Positions 22,098 through 32,750 of a stretch of 64,000 nt of DNA are shown here, one piece after another. Each line of letters starts with the position of its first letter. Position 1 is the first letter of the stretch. Location of the stretch: contig CATQJL010000223.1 of NCBI GenBank assembly GCA_958299035.1, positions 68,008,371 through 68,072,370 of the forward strand, read 5' to 3'. This DNA comes from Cylicocyclus nassatus. Lineage: Eukaryota > Nematoda > Chromadorea > Rhabditida > Strongylidae. A program made the position numbers and the translations under genes. The notes under the pieces were generated by a model, which was not told the origin of the DNA, searched no databases, and worked only from the letters and a program-made list of their open reading frames with translations.

Positions 22098-22803
22098 CTT
22101 AGCGATAGTTTCCACAAGCGGTTGAAAAACAGAATGTACGATACTGAATGCATGTCAGAAAACTGCATTGCCTGTCCATACGGAAGGCTAGGTGATTGTG
22201 CAAAGAGGGTATCGTTTAGCAGTTAGAGTGCTTGAGCTGTGAAACAACATAGTACGTGAGACCGGGAGGACATTGGGTGTTAGAATAAAGGGACATTGGC
22301 CGATAAAAGGCGAGGGACAATGTCATCTCCGTGAAGGCACATAATGGTGACGATTTAATGTAAAGTGCACGTTATTAGCGTGTGAGACCGAAATCTCAGC
22401 AAGCAAAACATTGGAGGCTGCGTGGATATCTGCCGGAAATCCATGAATGATTAACAGAAATGCATGCTCAGCGATGACAAATGACCTTTTACCTTATATA
22501 TCGTTGTGTCAACTTTAACCGTAGACTATAAATGTCCGTGACTCACTGAGCAGCCTTTAGTGATCGCGGACCATTAACTTCACGGTGAATTGTTTGGTGT
22601 CTACCACTTCGTATTTGTTCCCATGTTGTACGAGACAAGGTTTGAAGGCTGCAAGTTAGAAGAGGCGCTTGGTCGTGTGAACTGAAAAGTAAGAAACTGC
22701 AATTCCTTTTCAGGCCTTCGAAGAAGACGATACCAGTCGAAACGTTAGGCAATAAACATCCACCATAAAAACCTGTCCGACGCAATATCATTTACAAAGT
22801 AAT
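22098..22803 (+). mobile_element. Inverted, truncated Penelope copy
   Basis: This + strand arm is nearly identical to the reverse complement of 20208-20919, for example CATGTCAGAAAACTGCATTGCC and CGATACCAGTCGAAACGTTAGG. It contains the end of the cysteine cluster, the untranslated tail and the terminal motif, then stops at the same flanking word (ACAAAGT). The 195 bases before it (21903-22097) are open in the + frame and contain EFTRFDRRDSIIKNFGLEKY. They may be Penelope 5' sequence, but I cannot confirm that. Confidence 0.75.
22714..22750 (+). ncRNA. Degraded hammerhead-like motif in Penelope end
   Basis: Stem I GCCT/AGGC, stem II GAC/GTC and GAAACGTT are present, but the first core box reads TCGAAGA instead of CUGANGA. 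It mirrors 20258-20294. Confidence 0.4.
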
Positions 22804-23016
22804 TGGAAATTATTTTTGAAATACAGCTAGTTCACAGCTCTATAAGCTGAAAGTTTCTACAGTAAATCTATAGTAACGAAACGATGGGTGATGCTCCATA
22901 CTTTAAAGCTAAGGAAAATTCCGCCCTATTAAATGGTACTCAATGCTAAGCAAAAAACTTTGTGGAAGATAGTTCTTAACAGTTAAACAGTGCACTTAGT
23001 TTTGGGACACCTTGTA

Positions 23017-24080
23017 CAACGATGTTTTTTTCTCGGCTAGAAAACAAGAAAAAACGGAAAATTCCATGCTTTGGCCAATGTGGTCCTCTGTTGCTCTAAA
23101 AAGGGAAGTGACATTGGTTTGGTGTTTCCATGTAAAATGTATACTATCTTACAGAGCATATAGCGCTGATTCCAAATCTGCTTTCCATATCTGCTAATCA
23201 ATTTTGGGAGGGGAGTTATGAGGATTTTTGGAAGCAACTCAAACGCGCGGATACAATGAAGTTATATGAGAATGTGGCATGTGAGGTGATACGGGCCACG
23301 ATTACTGCTAGAGCTTCAGTCAATACTTTAGTTTAATGAACTTATGCTGTCATCACTCCTTTCAAGTGCCAGAAAAATCTCAACGGCTTTCTTACCTTAA
23401 TTAAATCCTGAATTCTCCCCCCAAAAAATCCCATAACTCCGTTCACGGAAGCGCTTTGCAGCCGCCAGCAGGTTCGAAATTAGCGTTCCATGCGCTATAA
23501 GGCAATATGCATTCCATGTGGAAACTCCGCCTTGACGAAGCACCTTCTCCTGCGAGTTAGTTCGCAGAAGTATAACTGTGGAATTATGAACGTAAATTTT
23601 CAGCTTGAAGCTTTAGGCCTAAGGCATACCTCACGCGATTTTAGTCGCCGCGCGATTTGGCACTGCAACGACTCTCCATAACTGGTCGTAAACGCACTTT
23701 GCTTTGGCCAGACTTGCTGTGTTTGTTACAATTTACTGAAACTACGCACCCATGCATCTGAGAGCCTCGCATGCTTAATCTCTGAACATCTGGCAAATCG
23801 CCAAGTCGCGAGGATGTGGCGATTTCGTGAAATCGCGAGAGGTATGCCTTAGGCCTTAGTCTTCAAGAAATATCGAAGAAGTTACCCTTTTCTTGTCAGT
23901 GTCTCAGATCCATAATTCTCGCGAACTAGAGCTTGTGAGAAGCTGAAAATTACGTTCGTATATCCACAGATTTATTTTATAATACAAGTACTTATGTGGG
24001 AACAGCTGAGGACCATTTTGGCAAAAGCATAAAAAATTTATCGATTTTCGATTAATCGAGAAAGAATACAGCAATGGTGT
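23017..24080. mobile_element. Fold-back element between two family A copies
   Basis: The left arm (TTTTTCTCGGCTAG..., CATGCTTTGGCC, TGGTCCTCTG near 23027-23092) is inverted at the right (CTGAGGACCATTTTGGCAAAAG near 24007, TCGAGAAAGAATACAGCAATGG near 24055-24076). An inner inverted pair surrounds GGCCTAAGGCATACCTC (about 23614) and GAGGTATGCCTTAGGCC (about 23840). No ORF with known motifs. Confidence 0.5.
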
Positions 24081-24081
24081 A

Positions 24082-24754
24082 CCGGGTGCCCCAAAAAATT
24101 GCATACTGTTTGATCGTCAATAGCTCTCTTGCTTGCACTCCTTCTCCGATCAAAGCAGCATTTTGTAGAGCGAAACTCAGCTTAGATTTATAGCATGAAA
24201 CGAATCTCCGACCTTCCTTCGTTATGTAGGATTACGGCAGGAACTTCGAGAAAACTTATAGGCCATTGAAAGCGATATTTTGCCTCAGAAAAAAATCAAA
24301 AAAGCAGGGAACTCTTATACTGGGTTAATCGAATTCGCTAACTCGAAACATAAAGTTTGCACCTCACTGTAATGCTTCTTTCGTAAATTATTTCAGGTTT
24401 AGGGTGACAACTGCTTTCCGATGCTTGTTAGAAATGTAATTACATTATTAAAATATCGAAAAACTGGCAAGAAGTTGTTTAGTAAAATCAGCACTCCCGA
24501 AACTTTACTACACAAAATATCAGATCTTTTGGAATTTTTTTCGTCAAAAGGCCTATTCCACGCTGACGCTATATGCTGAAAGTTTGCACCGTAACCCTAC
24601 AGTAATGAAGAGCTATTGGGGATTCGTTTCTTACTGTAAATCTAAGTTGAACCTGGCTCTACACAAAATGGTACGTTAAGCTCGGCCAAAGACATTCAAG
24701 CAAAAGAGTTATTAATGACAATTAAACAATGTGCACATTTTTTGGAACACCCTC
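24082..24754. mobile_element. TA-flanked TIR element, family A (673 bp)
   Basis: CCGGGTGCCCCAAAAAATTG at the left is inverted at the right (TTTTTTGGAACACCCTC), next to TA. Inner blocks GTAGGATTACGGCAGG and CCCTACAGTAATGAAGAG match other copies. No transposase. Confidence 0.75.
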
Positions 24755-25570
24755 TATAGAGGTATATGACAGCAAAAGCGCGTACTTGAGCAGCTTAGGA
24801 ATTTTTGTAGGATTACTTCGGATGGAGTTGAGATTTTTTGAAATATTTTTCGCCAATGAATCGTTTCAGTTTCTGGCTTCAAACTCAGGATGCATCAAAG
24901 CTTGTGCAAAAACAAGAATGCTGTATTGTAGAGTATATCGAATGTTACTCTGAAACCTATCCAGAGATAAGAAGTGCTTTTATTGGGTTTGAAAGACAAA
25001 ACGGACTGAAGTTATGAATCTACCTGATACATATTGGAGTGACGAGAAATCGACTATCCCATAAACGGACCACGATAACTGGGTCAAAAAAAGTGTTCAG
25101 CCTTACGCTGATTGCAGTAAGGAGTGAGATTTCATGTTTTCATTTGGTTCTTACTAATTAGGAAAAAGAAAGCGCGCCGAGATTATGGGCAAGTGATGTT
25201 CTGCCCTGCAGTGTAGTGCGCAACAATTTTTAAAAAAATATTTCCATCAAACGCCGATGCAAATTTTCTGAAGCATGGGTTGCCAACATTACGGTCTTAT
25301 CAAATATTGAAAAAAAAAAACAATTGGACGGTTACGTTACATTGTTATTTTTCATCTATGAAAATAAAACAGAAAAATGAGGCAAGGCTATTAAAATACC
25401 AAAATATTGTCGTCACCTGTGTTGCTGTGGGTTGTTGCCGATTGTTGCAACTACATATGTATGTTTGTTAAATATAGGGGAAGCATAGGCATACATTGAT
25501 GACGATGGAAGAAATACAAAAATTGTCACTAAAAGCTAGCAGCAATGAATACATAATATTTTTGATTCAA
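24755..25570. other. No recognised gene
   Basis: AT-rich DNA with a 12-base A run near 25310. Only short unsupported ORFs. Confidence 0.4.
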
Positions 25571-25656
25571 AGAAGTTCTATATAAACAACTTATGTACTG
25601 CTGATCACAGCATTGAATGCGCCCTAGTATAAGTTGAATAATATGGTTTCAGACTT

Positions 25657-28116
25657 ACGATTTTATCATACTGATAGGCATTTTCTCTTTTTGCCCGATT
25701 CTCGTTGTTGAGGTTCCAGCGCAGTTTTTAACATTGAAGTACCACAAGCGTCACATGTAATTAACCTCGTACTCAACAAATGTTATTTATTTCAAACGCT
25801 TGCAGTGCTTTCAAAGTTGCGATAAGAAGGTGATTTGGAAAAAATTGGGTGTATGCTAAGTTGTCCCGCAGAAAAAAGGTAGATTTTGCATCGGTAAAGA
25901 GAGTTAAGCATAGTGGTGGTAAGAGGCTTTTTCTAGCATGTATAGTCTAGACCGGTTCATATATCCTTCAACGCAATTGCAAACATTTGAACAAGCACTC
26001 TTATTTTTTATCATCTCATACTACACAGGTAATTCGAGCACATCGAGTTCAGTCACGTATATCTTCTAAATGGTTTTTACTTGGGCTGAACTGACTAGTT
26101 GACATTATGTTTAAAATAGAATGAGAGAGAATCCTTTTCAGTTCACGTGATAGAACCACGGTTCTTACATAAAAATCTATTCCGGGAAAACAAGAACTTT
26201 TTTCGCATTGGGTTTGATCAACTCAATCCGTTTCTTGCGTACATAGCATACGCTCAGATAATCGCCGGGGGCAGGCGGTCCGCAAACTCGCGCTTTTCTG
26301 CAGGCGGTCAGCAGGATTTCGGGGCGTGGCCAAATCTTCAGCGGGCGGTATTTGCGTTTTCTGCAAGCGGGCATCAATACAAAATTTTCTGCAAGCGCTC
26401 GTCAAAAATCTCTTTCAGCGAGCGCTGGCCAAACTTTCAGCAGGCGCTCAGACTCTTTTTACGCAGTTTCGGGCGTACGCCGAGAAAAGATGAGACTCTA
26501 TGTGGCAGAGGTACCATCGATGGTTTTATTACCCAAGTTTGGGGTACTTTCTTTCAGCGGAAAGTACCAGAGGGCTGTGCGGTCCTTCAAAAAGGACCGT
26601 GCGGCTCTCAATAATTTTGCATGTTCTCGCGGATCCGCGAGAATGCGGCCACTGTGCCGCAACTTATGTATAGAAAAACCGCGATAGATCTTCGAGCGTT
26701 CGCCTAAAAATTGGCCAAAATTATTCCAAATTTCTGCAAGCGGACCACAAAAAATCAGCGAACTATTTTTCCGGTGCCCGCTTGCTCAAAATTCGCATGG
26801 CCGCTTGCCCCCGGCGATTATCTGAGCGTATCTTTATTTCACTAGTACAAAACGCACATTTTTGATTTTTTAAGCAAGCCGCTCAGCCGTCTCGTTGTTT
26901 TTCGCAAAACGAAACTTATGCCGCACGATGTTCTTAGGCAACACGGACCACTGTATAGTTCTTCGATCGCAAAATTCGGTTATTCAGGCTAATTGAATTT
27001 AGAAAAAAAACAAATGCGTCCTGTTCTCGTGAAATCAGGGCACTGAATCCATGAGTATTTGTTCACATATCTGGCACTATTTCAGTATAGAAATTGATAT
27101 ATTTTGGAGGTCAGTGGGACCTTATCAAGAATCATAACATCGGGAACGTTGGGTTTTGAATCCACTGAGCTCTTATCTCATTTCGCAGACTGTATAAAAT
27201 GGTTTCATAACCTTAAATTGGTAGCACCAAGCTTAATCAGGTATTTTAAAGTCTCAATTGTTTGAACAAAAGGTCAAGATTTACACATGCTGCAGAAATG
27301 AGAATAAAAAACATACATCCTGCTGATTTCTTCCGTTTTCCGAACAGCGAAACATTTGCTGCTAGTCGACGTCAAAAAGGTCTATGTTGGTCAAGAGAGT
27401 TTTGATGCTGACCCTAGAAGTGCTTCCTCCCCACGTCCGCGAAGGTGTTCTGGAAAAAGATTTGTGTATTGGTTGTTCGTAATGCACGTAAAATGTAAGT
27501 TCCCCTACCTAAGAAACAAAAGAAGGTTAATCAAAGTAGCCTTTTGATATGAGATGGGAACACCTCATATTGAAAGGCTGTCTTGAAAGGGCTGCTTTGA
27601 AGAGCATGAAACTCTGTTTTCAAATCTACCTTCCCTATCTGATGCGGGTTTCTAGACAAGGAGTTAGTAAGTTATGAGCGAAAATGCATGTACAGCTAGG
27701 ATAAAATCAGTCGTAGCATTTTTCTACGCATGCCAGAAAAAGTCAACGACATTTTTGCCTAAGTCATTCAAAACTCAAAGTAGATAAGAAAGGTATATTT
27801 AGAAACACGCTTTGTAATCTTCAAGTCAGTGTACATCCCACACAGAAAAGCCATTTCGACTAACCTTCCTTTACGCAAATTGTTTATCTAAACATCTTCA
27901 TCAGTATGAACAAGTCAAGAATACTTGGGAAAGGTCGAGAGGCGCGCTAGAATGCAAAAAAATCAAAAAATTCAAATCTAGTGATTTGAAGAACGACCTT
28001 TTATTGGTGTCATTGAACTCATACTTAATTTGCAGTGCAGAAAACGATGCATGGCTATGGATTGGCCACGGTCAAAACTTTGTTTGGCGGTCTTCCCGCT
28101 GTCATGTCTGTTTTGA
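25657..28116 (+). pseudogene. Decayed member of the eight-cysteine secreted family
   Basis: A TTTCAG site (ending 25652) is followed, at the position of the family start codon, by ACG (25657-25659) instead of ATG. Stops in the first codons and a shifted frame follow, although the hydrophobic stretch and VPAQF are still readable up to about 25738. Exon 2-like sequence is 25806-25878 (C-x3-C...C-x3-C) but is 14 nt short with a frameshift before its third cysteine. Exon 3 (28036-28116) is preserved after TTTGCAG with C-x3-C-x10-C-x7-C. Intron 2, about 2.2 kb, holds a MITE at 26251. A TATATAAAC box lies near 25579. Loss of ATG and the frameshift argue for a pseudogene, unless another start is used. 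Confidence 0.65.
26251..26828. mobile_element. TA-flanked TIR element rich in short hairpins (578 bp)
   Basis: CGCTCAGATAATCGCCGGGG at the left is inverted exactly at the right (CCCCCGGCGATTATCTGAGCG), with TA on both sides. Inside are repeated TTTTCTGCAAGCGG-like units and at least four perfect short hairpins, such as GGTCC-TTCAAAAA-GGACC and TCTCGCGGATCCGCGAGA. A shorter relative lies at 57055-57370. It sits in intron 2 of the pseudogene. ORFs on both strands follow the GC-rich repeats and are not genes. Confidence 0.75.
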
Positions 28117-28223
28117 AATGGACCTTTCCAATCATGTAATACGGTAGTAATAATATTTGCTTACACTTGACTGGACAAACATTGTAAACTGTAGCATAAA
28201 GATTTGAAGGAATCTACACAGTC

Positions 28224-28400
28224 AAAGCTGAATGTCTGTTTGTTGTCAGTCCGTATGTGCCTGTTTGTAAAAAAGTATGTCTATGCATATGTTCTGAATA
28301 AAACTGAACCGATGTGGGCGAAACTGTCCACGGTACACTTCGGGGCAGGCCGGGTGCCCAAGGCTGCTTTTCGTTATCGATGGATGATTTTTTCTATCTT
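28224..28400 (+). mobile_element. Helitron fragment
   Basis: CAAAGCTGAATGTCTGTTTG and the later CTTCGGGGCAGGCCGGGTG match the 16589-16993 Helitron. The TC start and the CTAG end are not present, so the copy is truncated at both ends. From 28400 to 29062 nothing is recognised. Confidence 0.55.
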
Positions 28401-29062
28401 TGCATAAAGGTGATCATTTAAAATGCCATAAGTCGAAAATATTGTAGACACAGGTAGGATGGTTTTCTGCTGTAGGAATACATTTTCTAAATTGCGTAAT
28501 AGCATTGACATGCACTTAAGGCTCAATGCTCTCTGTTTGCATCAAAATAACAGTATATTAAGACAAGTCTTTCACATATCTAGGCGAATAATCCATCTTT
28601 ACAACAAGTTTCAAATCAGAATGCCCAGATAATCGTGTATGCGAATACTCTTTGAGATAATCGCGGTATGCTCATTATGTGCGATTATGCTGTCTATGTT
28701 TGAATATGTGCTTATTCAATATTCACACAATTCTGGTCTTTTCACTCCTACATTTTGAAAGGAATCCGGAAGCCACCCACTTCAACACGATTCATTTTGT
28801 GAACATTAATGGAAGCGACAAAAGATACAAAAGAGTAATTCAAAGGTGGGTGCACTGTAATGCGACATGCGTTTTGAAGGATGTGCGCATACTACATGCA
28901 TAGTATACGGCCAGTCATTGTAGCTTCATTTAAAGTATAAATGGGGCAATCAATGCGCGCTCAATGCGTAAATCTCTGAAACGTGTAACACCTAGGAGAA
29001 AATTTTCTAGCTTTTAGAGCAGAAAATCGGATGATGTTAGTCTATAAAAAGGTTGACTCTGA

Positions 29063-32000
29063 AGCAGGGCCGGTAGTAATCTACCCTACCTGGTGGCATC
29101 AAAGATGCCTGCAAGTTGGCACAGATCGCGGAAAGTTGCCAACTCCGGCGGCAGCCCGCAGAATGGCTACAGGCAGAGCGCCGCAAAACTTTTGCGTCGT
29201 GCGCGCTCGAACTTGCATGCATCGACTTCGATGCGTCGCGCACTAACGATCAATCACACGTACACGTCACAGATAGCAAGCACGTGATAAAGATATGCCT
29301 GAGTTTGCCTGGCCGCTGCAATACTTTCGCATCAAGCGCACTTGATCTTCCATCCGTCGGCTTGGAGCGCCGTCGTACGAACCGATAGATCACCCGTAAA
29401 TGCTTCGCACATAGAAAACAGCGGTGAGAGATGAATTTAAATTTCCTGAATTTCCGAAACTTGCACTTGAGCATAATCGATACCATTTGCGGATAAAGTT
29501 TGGACTTCAGAGTAGGCTGTTAAAGACAGCCTAGCTAGTTTGTTTCATTGAACTTTTTTGTAAAGATTCTTTTTTTCAAAAAAAAAACTTTACCATTGCG
29601 AACTGCATAAAAATGGCTCTAGAGTAAAACAAACGTCAGAGTTTCAAACGAATAAGATTTGATTAGCTGAGAGACGGGAAGACTCGAATGTGACGGAACA
29701 ACAAAAGCGTAAATGATTATGTTTCGAGCATAAAGATGGACATCAATGAGATTTCTGAGAGACAGTTGTGACTATATTCACCCGCTGTCATAGCACGGCC
29801 CGAGTCTTCTTGAGCAACACGACCAGCATGGAACATGTTTCTAAAGCGATCGAGGTAGATTTAGAGAAAAAATGTAGGACGGAATAAAGCCCCTATAAGT
29901 AAATCGAGCAGAGATTTCAATGATAGTTGATGTCGCAGCAAATAATTCAAAAAACTTCCGATAACTAGCGTCATTTGAAACAGAAAAAGTGGTTGTATTC
30001 AGGATCTAAATCACATGATTGACAAACGTATTCGTATAACAGACATTCATTCTGATGTTTTCCATCTTTGTAGGATGAAAGAAAAATATAAATGAATTTT
30101 GGCAACTCACTGCTGCTGAGAAAAGGCAATGAGTCGTATGCTTAACAGGTTAAAAGATAAGCGAAGATGAAATGAAGGCCGGCATTGGATTATGATAGCA
30201 TACTGAAGCTGGCGACAATTTTCGAGTATTATACAACGGAAGTGACGGCAATATTTGCAAGCAGTTAAGGAAAAGTGCAAACATTCAACAACACAGATCA
30301 GGACACGGTTAACGACTACTTTGATTCATACTACTCTGAAACACAGTTCGTGAAGATTTGCAGAGCAGAACACGTCCTATCTAAGTTTGTGAAAATCAAG
30401 AGCACTTGAAAAGAATTCGTGATGCACTTGCCTTGGATTTACTCGAACCTCGTCTTCAAGAAATCGATATTCAAATCTGAACCGTTTCTTTTTCGTTGCT
30501 AGCATTTCCCATGACCGCAGTAAACGCAAGTGCCCTAAATCTCCAATTCCAACTTAGGGTGGATTAAAATGGCAGTTTCCGTTCAAGATCGTCCTTACTT
30601 GCCGGTTCTTCATGCTATTTCACACAGTGAAATACATTGTGCAAAATCGTCATGACGGCCAGTGCTTGCAGCTAACAACTGCGCTCCCCTGCTTTTTAAT
30701 CGATCATCATGAACAGCGATACCTTACAGGTGGCATCCCATACAAACCGCCATGTGATATAGAATGTAAAGCGGTATTGCTGGGTTCAGCCTGAAATAAC
30801 AGTCAAAGATGCCGACGTAGCGCCGATGCTTGTTCTCATATACACTGCATTTTGCATTCACGCTGCTACAGACTGAATATTTTCCTTGGCGAACAAGTGT
30901 TCCGATGTCCATTGCATGGACTGGTGACACATGTCCATTGCGGAACACGCGCGGGCGGCTGAAATATGAGAGCAAGACTTGTACAGCAGATATTTGTACT
31001 CGTGCAAGCGTTTGGCCGCGCGACGCGTACTCCATAGTCCGTGCGCTCAACGACACGACGGTAAGTATCTGACAGGGTCAGAAATGACGCACAGAAGAGG
31101 GATATCTATAGGCTGTACCAACCAGCATCGGTCATGCGAAGTCGCGCCTGCGGCAACTTGCGACGGTGCGATGTGACGCGTGCGAACTCTGCTACGCGTT
31201 AAAGTACGTCGCATGCGGCTATGCGACCTCGCAAGGCATACTAGCGCGAGGCTGATGCTGGCTGATACGGCCTATATGTTAAGGCGCTCATTTGTTTCAA
31301 GAAAAAAACAAAACGGGAAATAAAATCATGAAGCTAAACACAATCGATGAGAAGCAGCCGAGTTTGGGTTATGATTGCTCAATGCATGCATGCAGGGTAC
31401 TATGAATTGTATACAATTTAGACGATGTGGCCTCTTACCGCTCGCTTCCCACTTGCGGTTCCTAGAGTTTCTTACACTTTCACTTTCCTAGCACACTAGG
31501 ACCAGAGAGACATTGGTGAGTATTGAACCATTGCAAGCAGCCATAACACAAAATCCTCTTCAGGAATACGATTAGCACAAACCTACAATATGAATGTGCT
31601 CTACCAAAGAATCAAACCTCGTATTTCGAAGACCATGAATGGAACAAAATAGAGAGACAATCTGAAAAACGCAATAAAAAGTTATACGCATACCCTTGGA
31701 GAACTCCTGCTATGTTAGACGCATTCTGTGTTGTCTTTCTCGCAGTCATTTCCAGCTCGATAGTAACGCAACAAAAGGATTGCTCCATAATGCTTAGGTA
31801 ACAGTTCAAATCCAGCTAAGTCAAACGTCTTCTTGAAGGCTAAACCGAAAAGCGAGACAAGACTTCTAAACACATTTATCTACGGGAAGATTAACGGGTC
31901 AAGCAAACAAGATATACATACTTACACATAAGTTGCCACCAGTGACGTTCTTGATACCTATCATGTTCAAAGGCACAGATTTGACAGGGTTGATTGCATC

Positions 32001-32750
32001 CATGACCATTTCAGCAAAAAGTCGGCGTTTTTTGACTTACCTGAGATACTTCTCATTTGAGCACAAGCGCGGAACTAATGGTCTTGAAAAGATAATGGTA
32101 GTTAGCTTACATCACTGCTCGAAAAGGCGCACTTGACCAGCATATCCCTTATCCATGTCACTTTTACTGTCACAGAGCACATACGCCTCAGTAGAAGACG
32201 GAGATCATTGGGCGGCCCACGGTACACAAGGCTACCTGCAACAAGTAATTCAGTTTTGAAAGTGACAAAAACTTTATCAAACAAACGTAAACGGCAAAAA
32301 CGAATACAATTCTTTACGAAATTATGAAACCTAGAAATGACGATTGGAGGCGCCATTTCAGCGGCGTCATCCGCAACTGTCCATAACGTGATTTCACAGA
32401 CGCCGTCGAGAACGTGCCAGCATCTCGACGTGGTAGCGGCACGTCAAAATGCCGACAACTTCCTCTCTCAAAAGAGCACTCTCTTTCTCGTGCTCTCTAA
32501 CCTACCGGTACCTGCCACCTCGCAAATTTCGACGAGCTGCCGGCAGCTCCTCCTGCGCTTCCAGATATTTTCCTTCAGAAAGAATTTCGGATCCTCAAAT
32601 TTCCATGAGGGTTTTTATGGAGTCTCGGTGACATCTTCATCGAAGAAATTTTTTAAAAAGGCCTGATACTGCTTAAATTGGAGATCTTAGGTTCCGGCGA
32701 CTTACCGAAGAGACCTGCCGCCAGGTAGAGGGATCACTACCGGCCCTGCT
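29063..32750. mobile_element. 3.7 kb TIR element, hAT-like ends, no transposase seen
   Basis: AGCAGGGCCGGTAGTAATC at the left and the inverted GATCACTACCGGCCCTGCT at the right bound the unit, with the similarity continuing through the CTACCTGG / CCAGGTAG blocks. The left part holds a diverged direct duplication (GCCGCAAAACTTTTGCGTCG near 29180 and GCCGCTGCAATACTTTCGCA near 29311). 30900-31270 is GC-rich. An open stretch near 30300-30410 reads DQDTVNDYFDSYYSETQFVK and another at 30830-31069 ends at GTAAGT. Neither is recognised. CAGGG ends suggest hAT, but no 8-bp duplication is visible. Confidence 0.55.

Larger units (their letters stand above)
19426..23014. mobile_element. TA-flanked TIR element, family A, with two nested insertions
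   Basis: The left end CAGGAAGTCCCAAAAGTATG and the right end CACTTAGTTTTGGGACACCTTG are family A termini next to TA. The left arm is interrupted by a TTAA MITE inserted at the conserved GTTAAT word, and the middle by the inverted Penelope pair. Outside these insertions the arms align with 42490-43168 and 24082-24754. Confidence 0.7.

Noticed and set aside
26147..26687. Overlapping ORFs of 155 and 111 codons
   Set aside because: They follow the GC-rich repeats of a TIR element on both strands and lack any family similarity.
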